From Molossus alvarezi (taxonomy: Eukaryota > Chordata > Mammalia > Chiroptera > Molossidae), in assembly GCA_037176705.1 (NCBI GenBank), contig CM073885.1:220732290-220796289 (forward strand): a DNA stretch of 64,000 bases. Direction: 5' to 3'. Position 1 is the first letter of the stretch, and every line of letters starts with the position of its first letter. This document shows, piece after piece, positions 55,155-64,000 of this stretch. The notes under the pieces are model-generated. The model did no database searches. It saw nothing but the letters and a program-made list of their open reading frames with translations, and was not told where the DNA came from. Made by a program: the position numbers and the translations under genes.

Positions 55155-56589
55155 GACCAGTGAGATTTTTACTTTCATGTTACTAGTGTCTTTTTTTCCT
55201 GACTAAAAAGGTCCTTTTAACATTTCTTGTAAGACTGGTTTAGTGATTAACTCCTTTAGCTTTTGCTTGTCTGGAAAACTCTCCTTCGATTTTGAACAGT
55301 AAGTTTGGTAGGGTATTCTTGGTTTGAACTTTTTTCCTTTCAGCATTCGGAGTATTTCATACCACTCCCCTCTGGCCTGCAAAGTTCCTGCTGAAAAATC
55401 AGCTGATGGGGGTACCCTTGTAAATGACAAGTTGTTTTTCTCTTGCTGCTTTTCAAATAAGCTTTCTGCCCTTTAATGCAAATGTTATTCCACTTGATGT
55501 TGTTCTATAGGTATCTTCAGCTATATTTACTTTTCAAAATTATTTTTTCTTTTTGCTGCTGCTTGGGTAAGTTCCACTGCCCTGTCTTCCAAGTTGCTGA
55601 TATGTTCTTCCTCATCTAGTCTGCTGTTGAAACCCTCTAGTGTATTTTTCAGTTCAGTTATGGTATTCTTCACCTCTGTGACTTCTGCTTGGTACGTTCT
55701 TATATTTTCTGTCTCTTTGTTTAAGTTCCCACAGTGTTCATCCATTCTTCTCCTGGGTTCAGGGAGCAATTTCATCACCATTACTTTTAATTCTTTATTA
55801 GTAGGTTTATCTCCATTACATTAAGGTCTTTTACTGAGGTTTTGTTTAATTCTTGTTTTTTATTGGTGTTTAGAGAGAGTAAAAAGAGGGGAGAGAGAAA
55901 CATCAATTTGTTGTTTCAATTACTTATGCATTCATTAGTTTGTTCTAGTCTTTTGTTTAAAACATATTCCTATGTTTCTTCATTTTTCTTGACTCTTGGT
56001 GTTTGTTTCTATGTATTAAGTGATTCTATGTATTAATCTCTTTCACTCTTGAAGGAGTGACCTTGTGTAGAAAACAAACCTTATCGTTCAACCTTGTCCT
56101 AGCTCTTGGTTGTCTCTCTCATCGTTGTGATAATCTAATTAGCCTAATTTAGCTTTTATAGTTGTTGAGGGTGTACCAAGATCTGTCAGTGTTCCAAAGG
56201 GAAGAATCTCAGCCAGCACCTAGTTGCAGACTGATTGGAAACCAGACTCCCTTCAGGCAGAAGCTTTTAAAGCACTGAAATATGTACAGTTCTGTGTGAC
56301 TGCAGTCATAAACCCTGCTCACCCCCACACCAGAAGGTCTAGAGATGTCCCTAGGTGACAGCTGCAAAAATCAAGCCTTCAAATGAGTATATAAGCTCCT
56401 TTCTGGGAGGTATTAGTGAGCTGTTGTGAGGCCAAGGGAGGGCACCAAGATGATGTCTCCCTGCCTATGTTCCCTGAGAGTGCCTCTGCAGCCTCTGTGT
56501 GGTAAACCTGAATGCTGTTCCTCAAGTGAAAGATCCAGGACAAGTGTCCCCTTTTCACAGGAGAGAAGAGGTCAAGATCATATCAAAGT

Positions 56590-57453
56590 CTTGTATGTAA
56601 TACTCAGTAACTGGAACTGTTCTGAAATTACAATGAAAAACCATGAAGTAGAGGAGAAACATAATTTAACTTCCGAGAGATCCTATTTCTTCATGGTGCT
56701 GATTGATGTGGAGCTACAGGAAATAAGTTGCCACCCACTTTGTAACTCCCCCCCCACCACACACACACACTCTCACCACCCCTAACCAAAGCTGTTACAC
56801 AATTACACATCAGGGACTCAGACTAGCATCCTACACTTTTTGTATTCAAAGGAAAGACTGCTTAATTGGGAAATAATTGGAAGAGAGACCTGGAACTTAC
56901 TGTCAAGTTGGTATATTCAGTCATCCTTTCTTGCCAGGGTAAAATTAAAAGTTCAGTCCCAAGGAGAGATAAAGGGATGAAAAGATAAAGAAAGAGGAGA
57001 GTGGTGGGAAGGTGTGAACATGTGCACAGTTTCTTTTCTTCAGTAATTTTACATGATCAAGTTAATTAAGGTAATTATTACAAGTACCCTATAGTCAATT
57101 CTAAGTTACCTTTTGAATGGAGGGAAATACATTCAATAGATATCAACCCAATGGTGGAATATATTTTTAGAATATATTTTAATTATTAGGGTAGTAGTGG
57201 TGTTTGAAAATAATCTTAACATATGAATTTGTCTTATGACTGATAATCTAGGATCCCATAATATTTTAAAAATAAGAACTATCTTGTTAATGTGTAGACT
57301 GAAACGAGCTCTGTAGTCTCTATCCCAAAACCTGTTTCTTACTCCATGCTCCCAATGAAAAATATCAACTTTCATTACATTGAACACTATTTGGAAGCAC
57401 ACTGAATGACATACTTTTTTTGGTAAAACTCAATATAGGAGCTGTCTACAATT
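56590..57453. other. Unassigned intergenic sequence
   Basis: A short CA-rich run at 56757-56772; no gene or clear repeat otherwise. Confidence 0.5.
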
Positions 57454-57465
57454 AAAAGTGAAACA

Positions 57466-57724
57466 GCCCTGGCCGGTTTGACTCAGCGGTTAGAGTGTCC
57501 GCCTGCGGTCCGGAGAGGCCCGGGTTCGGTTCCCGCTAAGGGCATGTACCTCGGTTGCAGTTTGTCCCCGTCCCTGGTTGGTCGTGTGGGTGGCAGCCAC
57601 TCGATGTGTCCCTTTCACATCGATGTTTCCCTCTCTCTCTCTTCCTCTCTCTCCCGCCCACTCTACCTGAACAGAGAATGGAAAAATGTCCTCAGATGAG
57701 GATTAAAAAAATAAATTTAAAAAA
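57466..57724 (+). mobile_element. VES SINE, young
   Basis: Perfect 12-bp target duplication aaaagtgaaaca (57454-57465, 57725-57736). Confidence 0.96.
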
Positions 57725-58047
57725 AAAAGTGAAACATTTTGCATGTTTGTTTATTCTAGTTTCATTTAATAACTTTCTAAGGCATATAAGTTTAAGCTCT
57801 TTTTTTTAGTCAATGGGGAAAATTTGAGACACACTTATCAGTACTTTAGGATTTTGGTCTTGGTGTTTGTATGAAATTCCAAGCCTTGATTTAAACCTTT
57901 CACTGTACTGTGATTTCCTTTTACGTGTACTACGCTAAGTGAAACGTGTCAAATAAATCTCCCTTTTAAAAACTGAAAAATAAAAAATAAAAATATCACT
58001 TTCAAATGGATGCATTGTCTTGAGTTAGTTCCTTCTAAACATAATTT

Positions 58048-58160
58048 TCTTAAAAAAGAAATCAACCAATGAATGCATAAACAAGTAGAACAAATCAACA
58101 GATGTTTCTCTCTCCCTTCTTCTCTCTCTAAAATCAATAAATAAAAAATTATTTTAAAAA
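58048..58160 (+). mobile_element. VES SINE tail fragment, older subtype
   Basis: Only gatgtttctctctcccttct, ctctctctaaaatcaataaa and the A tail can be recognised. Confidence 0.5.
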
Positions 58161-58189
58161 GAAGTTCTTGCAAGAAAAAAATATCTGTA

Positions 58190-58330
58190 ACTATGTATGG
58201 TGGTGCTGAATGTTAACTAGACTTACTATAGTGATCATTTCATAATATATACAAATATTGAATGATGTTGTACCCCTGAAACTAATATAATGTTGTATGT
58301 TAATTATACCTCAATAAAAAAATATAAATG
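58190..58330 (+). mobile_element. L1 3' end
   Basis: gtacccctgaaactaatata, ttgtatgttaattatacctc and aataaaaaa match the 3' terminus of the HAL1 at 3652-6726. Confidence 0.7.
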
Positions 58331-58339
58331 CTTATGTGA

Positions 58340-58921
58340 AGGGGAAAAAATACTTTACCTTATACAAGGCAAATAGGAAGAGAGAGGAGATAGAAGATAA
58401 ATATGACAAGGTTCCTGCCCTGGAGGGACCTCTCAAGTTTAACAATCTCCATTATCATTTTAATATCAATAAGAAAGTAGGTTCTGATTCTCTATCCAAT
58501 AATTCACAGATTTCTTGACTATCACTCCATCAATTCAGAAATTCTTCTGTAAGATCATGCCCACAGAAAAAAAGCCACTACTGCTGTTTACAGATTTTAA
58601 TTTAAAACAAGGGGAAATGCTGTAACTATGGAAAAAGATAAACATAAGCTGCTTCTGCAACAAAGACTACATGCTTGTTGTGTTTGTAGTGTGTGTGTAT
58701 ATATAAATATGTAGGAAATTCCTGCTCTTTTTCTCACCTTTTAAATAACTAGTTTCTCTTCTTTTTCCTTTTTTTTGCCCAAGGCGACAGAAAGATAGAA
58801 ATGAATTTCCCTATACAGATGCATCAGCAATGACTGATTCCTAGAATTGTAAGGCTTACTGAGCTAGCAACAATTAATATATGCACTTTATCAACTTTCT
58901 ATATCACTAAAAGACAGAATC

Positions 58922-58963
<42 letters not shown>

Positions 58964-59590
58964 GTGGGAACCTCTACTTCTAGCAGTTATAGGAAGCTCA
59001 GATTCAGTCTCTACATTATCTGGTAACTCGTTCAGATTCCCAAAGCTCCTATCTACAATATTTTACACATCATAATCTTTCTTCAATTTTAAAGAGCACA
59101 AACCCAAATATAATTTAAACAATATAAAGCCACTGTTACAATGGCTACCAATTTGCATTTAAAAAATAAGTAAGATGAAAAAGGCATCCACACTAATCAA
59201 AACATTCATGACAGAGACAGCAGAACCTCTTGGCTGAATTCTAAATGAAGTCTGATTCTACTCAATCTTACTGTACAGACTGCACCTATTACTTATGAGC
59301 AATTAGCACTTTATAACAAAGATTTCCTCTCTGACCAACTCAGTTGGGATTCTCTAGTTTCTGCACGCTATCTACAATGGTCAGCATGCCCTGAGAAGCT
59401 CCTCAAGAGAGAACAATACATTGTGACAGCATAGCTTTGAATATTATGAAAAAAAAGCAAACTGGGTTATTATTAATGTTGAAGAGTAAATTCTTCTATG
59501 AAGGATTAAAAGAAAAAACTAATAATAGAGATTGCCTCAGTGGAGGATAAATCTGTTTCAGCATGTCTGAATTATTTTTAAACCATGTGT
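58340..59590. other. Unassigned intergenic sequence with (CA)n
   Basis: A CA repeat of about 17 units at 58926-58960; otherwise nothing recognised. Confidence 0.6.
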
Positions 59591-59599
59591 ATATGCAGC

Positions 59600-59830
59600 A
59601 CACTGAGAGTCAGCATGATGCAATGAATTTCTGGATTCACAATGCCTCAGTTCAAATCTCAACTCATCCACTTTCTAGCTATGTGATCACTTAATGTTGA
59701 ACATGTTTCTTACTTCTCTGTATCCAGTTTCCTAATCTGAGTTATTCCTCATAGAGTTATTGAGAGGAATCAAAGAGTTAAGAGACAGAGTCTGGTGCAT
59801 GGTAAGTACTATGTAAGTATTAGATACTTT
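59600..59830 (+). repeat. MIR SINE
   Basis: ctagctatgtgatcacttaa, cagtttcctaatctgag, ggtgcatggtaagtactatg in MIR order. Confidence 0.75.
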
Positions 59831-60103
59831 TTTAAAATTTTTGAGTTAGTTTTAGACTTAAAGAAAGCTGCAAAAATAGTACAGCGTATATCCTTATCTC
59901 CCTCCTCTTCTAATATTAACATCTTAGTACAATTATGAACAGAAAATGAACACTGATACAATATTGTTAACTAAACTACAGCCTTTATTAAAATTTTACC
60001 AATTTTTCCACTAATGTCCTTTTTCTTTTTTTTATCCTCACCCGAGGACATTTTTCCATTTTTGTTCAGATAGAGTGGGAGGGGGGAAGAGGGGGAGGGG
60101 GAG

Positions 60104-60164
<61 letters not shown>

Positions 60165-60430
60165 TGACGTAAAAGGGACACATCGAGTGGCTGCCTCCTG
60201 CATGATCCCAACCAGAGCCGAGGAAGAATCGCAACTGAGGTATGTGCCCTTGACCAGAACTGAACCCGCGGGCTGACGCTCTAATCACTGAGCCAAACCA
60301 GCCAGGGCACTAATGTCCTTTTTCTAGAATTCTACCCAGGATCCACATTGGGTTTCGTTATTTTTCCTTATTCTTCTTAATCTGTGATAGTTTTTCCTGG
60401 CAGACACTAACTTCACCCAATGATTGAAGT
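59831..60430 (-). mobile_element. Old L1 3' UTR, split by VES
   Basis: Text gagttagttttagacttaaa, gttaactaaactacagcctt and ccactaatgtcctttttct, continuing after the SINE with caggatccacattgggtttc, is a known reversed L1M 3' UTR block. Confidence 0.7.
60027..60307 (-). mobile_element. VES SINE with long (GA)n tract
   Basis: Perfect 18-bp target duplication cactaatgtcctttttct (60009-60026, 60308-60325). Confidence 0.96.
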
Positions 60431-60674
60431 AAATATCACTAATAATAAGACATATCAACATAAATTCCTTGATATAATACACTAAGAACTTAACAGTATT
60501 TTATAGTTTACTTGCCCAAAATGCATAACCACATTCCAATCATGAGAAAATATAATCTAAGCTAAAATTGATGGATGTTCTGTAAAATAACTGATCAGTA
60601 TGCTTCCAAAGTGTCACTATTATTTTTTAAATTTTTAAAAATTAAGAGTAAATAATCTTTTAAAAAATTATTAT

Positions 60675-60914
60675 TATTATTTTTATCCTTACCTGAGAAC
60701 ATTTTTCCATTTTTTGTTCAGATACAGTGGGAGGGAGAGAGAGGAAGAGATAGAAACATCGACGTGAAAGGGACACATCGAGTGGCTGCCACCCGCACGA
60801 TCCAACCAGGGCCGGGGACAAACTGCAACCGAGGCACGTGCCCTTAGCAGGAACCGAACCTGGGTCTCCCTGGACCGCAGCCGACGCTCTAACCGCTGAG
60901 CCAAACCGGCCAGG
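60675..60914 (-). mobile_element. VES SINE, young, in the tail of another VES
   Basis: ttattattattttt copies on each side show it inserted in the A/T tail of the SINE at 60917. Confidence 0.9.
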
Positions 60915-60916
60915 GT

Positions 60917-61158
60917 TTATTATTATTTTTTAATCCTCACCTGAGGATATTTTCCCACTGATTCTTAGATAGAGTGGGAGGGGGGAAGTGAGAGAAGGAA
61001 AGACATCGATGTGAGAGAGACAACAGTGATTGGTTACCTCCCGCACAACCCTGACCAGGGCCAGGGATGAAACCCGCAACCGACCTTGACTGGGAATGGA
61101 ACCTGAGACTCTGGTCCGCAAATGGACACTCCAACCACCGAGCCAAACTGACCAGGGC
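60917..61158 (-). mobile_element. VES SINE, older member of a stacked pair
   Basis: taaataatctttt (about 60648) and taaattatcttttt (after 61158) look like its target duplication, now separated by the younger copy. Confidence 0.85.
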
Positions 61159-61169
61159 ATAAATTATCT

Positions 61170-62440
61170 TTTTAATGAATATCTGTAAGCTATGGTAAGA
61201 TCCCAAAGTATGGCCAACTTTTCTTTAATTCTAATTTACAGGTATTTCCCCACCTATCAATGGAACCTAATTCAAAAGTTCATTTAAAGACCCATTATTT
61301 TCTACCAAGACAATTTTTTTCATGACAGAGCCTTATATTTCAAGTTCCCTATGAGGTAACTATTTTAGCAGGCTAACCTAGAAATCTAACTAACCTAATA
61401 TGTATTATTTTCTATGGAGAAATGTATTACGGGTCTCAACTTGAGATGTCAGAAATACATCTCTTTCTCTTATTCACTCTGTTCCCAACCTGATGGACAA
61501 CAGGAACTCTGCCTTTTTCCTGGCCTATCTAACACAGTCAACAACTCATTACTGTACCCTGTTGCTGTTAAACCATGATGCTGGTTCTTGGCAATTCCCA
61601 GGCCCACTCCCCTCTTACTCTAAAATTGCTGCTATTTTCTTTTTCCCTAACTCTTGAATCCCTGACAATTTGAGAACTACTGCTGGAGCCCACAATTTTG
61701 GCAATTGTTTACATGCCTCTCTGGTTTTCCTGACTCAGCTATGAACTCTATATATTCTTCAGAATTTGGGGAGACTCCACAGGTATAAATAAAATCTCCT
61801 TCCACTAGTTTAACTCTTACAGAACTCCATCTACTAGTGCCTGATCCCTGACATCCTTGCAAATATGTAAAATCAAACTTCAAGGGTTCTAGAAGGGAAG
61901 GGACCTGGGATGAGGAAAGAAGTAGCAACCAGGACTACTGTTCGGAAAGTAGAATGTACTGATTTAAGAATTAAGGCTAATAAGGAGAAAGGTAGTGGGA
62001 TGGAGGGATGGGAATAAGGGAGCAGCACCATCACTGACATCCTACAGCAGTTTCCTTTCCTCCTCCTCTATCCTTAGACCCCTGGGAGGATCTAAGGCCC
62101 GTAACAACCTGATGGCTGCCTACTGTTGCCTCAGACCAGAGTTTCTGTCCACCTCACCAAGTTGTAGAAAGAACACAGGCTTCTTTCCTTTTTCTCTATC
62201 ACTGGAATAACTACCAATTGTTCTTAAGTGTTCTAAGGGTTACTACAGTTAGTCATGATGAGAAAATAGAGGATAAACATTACTTTAAAAAGAACAAGTT
62301 TTAAGAAGTCTCACATTAATCACTTTTCTGGTATTCAATGAAAGATAACTTAAATGGGGCTCTGCACTTTCCTAATTGCTTTCTCATCAGGACCCTCAGA
62401 TTATCTATATCCCAAGTTATTCCACACTTAGTCTTTTACT
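61170..62440. other. Unassigned intergenic sequence
   Basis: Frames at 61677-61928 (minus) and 61995-62210 (plus) have no product I recognise. No CXCL chemokine exon found. Confidence 0.5.
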
Positions 62441-62453
62441 CTAATCTTTTTTT

Positions 62454-62698
62454 GTTTTTTTGTTATCCTCACCCGAGGACATTTTTTTTTTTCAATATTT
62501 TGTTCAGATAGAGTGGGAGGGAGGGAGAAAGAGAGAAACATCGATGTGAAAGGGACACATCAAGTGGCTGCCACCCACATGACCCAACCAGGGCCGGGGA
62601 CAAACTGCAACTGAAGTATGTGCCCTTAGCGGGAACCGAACCTGGGTCTCTCCGGATCACAGGCTGATGCTCTAACTGCTGAGCCAAACCGGCCAGGG
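62454..62698 (-). mobile_element. VES SINE
   Basis: ctctaatcttttttt / ctccaatcttttttg flank it; complete head and tail. Confidence 0.92.
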
Positions 62699-62819
62699 CT
62701 CCAATCTTTTTTGAATTTTCTATTTTCCAGGGAGCCTTGGGTTTGGGAGATATATAGTCAGACCTCTGAGTGGCCTTTCACTCCCCCATTTTCATCACAG
62801 AAGACGGGAACTCAAGTGT

Positions 62820-63094
62820 GTTTTTTCTGCTGCTGTCCCCTGACTCTGCTACTCACTAAATGTGCTAAATGATGTGGGGGAAGACTTACATAATCCCTTG
62901 AAGCCTCATGTTCTTCTTCTTTAAAAAGAAAATAGCCCTGGCTGGTTTGGCTCAGCAGTTAGAGCGTTGGCCTGTGGTCCAGAGAGACCTGAGTTCAGTT
63001 ACCGCTAAGGGCACGTACCTCGGTTGCAGTTTGTCCCCGGCCCTGGTTGGTCGTGCGGGTGGCAGCCACTCGATGTGTCCCTTTCACGTCGATG

Positions 63095-63129
<35 letters not shown>

Positions 63130-63310
63130 GCCCCTCCCTCCCACTCTACCTGAACAAAAAATGGAAAAATGTCCTGGGGTGAGGATAAAAAAAAAAAGAG
63201 AGAGAAAACAGTAGTTGCCTTGCTTACAGAGTTACTGTGAGAACAAGTGAGACACTATGTACAACACCTGGCACATGGCAGGCATCCAAACAAACAATGG
63301 CAATTACTAT
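62820..63310 (+). repeat. MIR SINE split by VES
   Basis: gactctgctactcactaaat and cttgaagcctcatgttcttc left of the SINE continue with cttacagagttactgtgaga and acacctggcacatggcaggc right of it. Confidence 0.75.
62935..63198 (+). mobile_element. VES SINE, young
   Basis: Head gccctggctggtttggctca, long CT tract, tcctggggtgaggataaa tail; flanked by agaaaata / agaaaaca. Confidence 0.94.
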
Positions 63311-64000
63311 GGTCTCCATCACCCATCCTGCTACCACTATATTCCCAGCCCCCAACTGGTAAAGACGCAAGGTGAGAGACAGGAAGCCAGAGCTGAGGAG
63401 TGAGCCACATCTCCCTGACTACACATACCTCTTACTGCTCACCTACCCACACATTAAAAGTAGAATAGAAAAGCAAGAAATATAGAAAGTAACCTAGGTT
63501 GTGCATGCTTCTAAAGTGGAATCAGAAAGTTAGGAAAATCTTAGAAATTGGAAAATGAGAAGAATGTTTTGTTGGCTTTTTATTAAAAAGGAAAATAGCA
63601 TTTAGCATAATATACAAAATAAAAATTATATACAGCCTATCTAAATATTTTAAAAGTAGTTCTTGTTTTGAATTCAAAAGAAAGTCACTCTAAGTATTGA
63701 GATGATAAATTATTTATAACCAAAAATGTCCTTCTAATCCTGTTGTTGTTTTTCACATTCCTAACTATATCTCCTATTTAAAATATTACATGTAGTTAAC
63801 CTTAGTCCATAATGGCAAGCCATGATAATAAAATGGTCCATATAAATGGACATTTTACTTACCCTATTAAAAAAATACAAATAAATTCAGTGCAGCTTCA
63901 TACCTCACATACACAGTTCCTCTAACATTCATATGCAGGACACATCTCTCCAGGCAAGATCCTTCTGTGCATTACTCTCTAACTAACCCTGAAATAATAT
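63311..64000. other. Unassigned intergenic sequence
   Basis: AT-rich; no gene or repeat recognised. Confidence 0.5.

Larger units (their letters stand above)
49490..56580 (-). mobile_element. Old near full-length L1 with many insertions
   Basis: Minus-strand order: 5' UTR (about 56580-55850), ORF1 coiled coil (55781-55527) and C-domain (55430-55203), endonuclease with VNIYAPDVGT and IIVGDFHISL (54095-53835), RT and C-terminal pieces (52400-50280), 3' UTR (50100-49490). Seven VES copies (49759, 50600, 52508, 52842, 53360, 54094, 54892) interrupt it. Ends are approximate. Confidence 0.82.

Noticed and set aside
61677..61928. Minus-strand 83-codon frame upstream of ART3, considered as a CXCL-type exon
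   Set aside because: No CXC motif, no signal peptide, no matching splice sites. CXCL11/CXCL10 are expected further right by gene order, but not seen.

Overview
This window looks like mammalian, specifically bat (Yangochiroptera), nuclear DNA. About forty copies of a tRNA-derived SINE of the bat VES type are scattered on both strands. The plus-strand head reads gccctggccggtttggctca, and the tail ends in a pyrimidine tract, a conserved tgtcctcgggtgagg segment and poly(A). L1 and HAL1 retrotransposons and small mariner-like, Tigger-like and hAT-like DNA transposons are also present. Genus cannot be decided by eye; a vespertilionoid bat (vespertilionid, miniopterid or molossid) is the best guess.

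The only host gene I can support is ART3 (ecto-ADP-ribosyltransferase 3), on the minus strand across roughly 0.2-27.6 kb. I could place a candidate TATA promoter and untranslated exon 1 (about 27.46-27.66 kb), the signal-peptide exon (25690-25767), the large ART-domain exon (20252-20966), seven phase-1 microexons of 30 or 33 nt (between 13805 and 3424), and a terminal exon (394-536) that encodes a Pro-Gly tract and a hydrophobic GPI-anchor signal. A poly(A) signal follows at 175-180. The coding exons join without a frame break into about 384 residues, close to the usual ART3 length. The catalytic R-S-EXE triad appears to be lost.

Layout: 0-27.6 kb is ART3 with introns full of retroelements, including a full-length HAL1 at 3652-6726. 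29.7-39.2 kb is a full-length minus-strand L1 with a HAL1 inserted in its endonuclease region and a SINE in each element. 39.9-42.6 kb is an old plus-strand L1 hit by a young 5'-truncated L1. 49.5-56.6 kb is an old minus-strand L1 hit by about seven SINEs. 42.6-49 kb and 56.6-64 kb are mostly unassigned intergenic or far-upstream sequence with SINEs, MIRs and MITEs. By the usual mammalian gene order, NUP54 should lie just left of the window and CXCL11/CXCL10 to the right, but I see neither here.

No CRISPR, bacterial operon, rRNA or functional tRNA gene is present. Most open reading frames in the window are accidental readings of the VES SINE, of L1, or of simple repeats.
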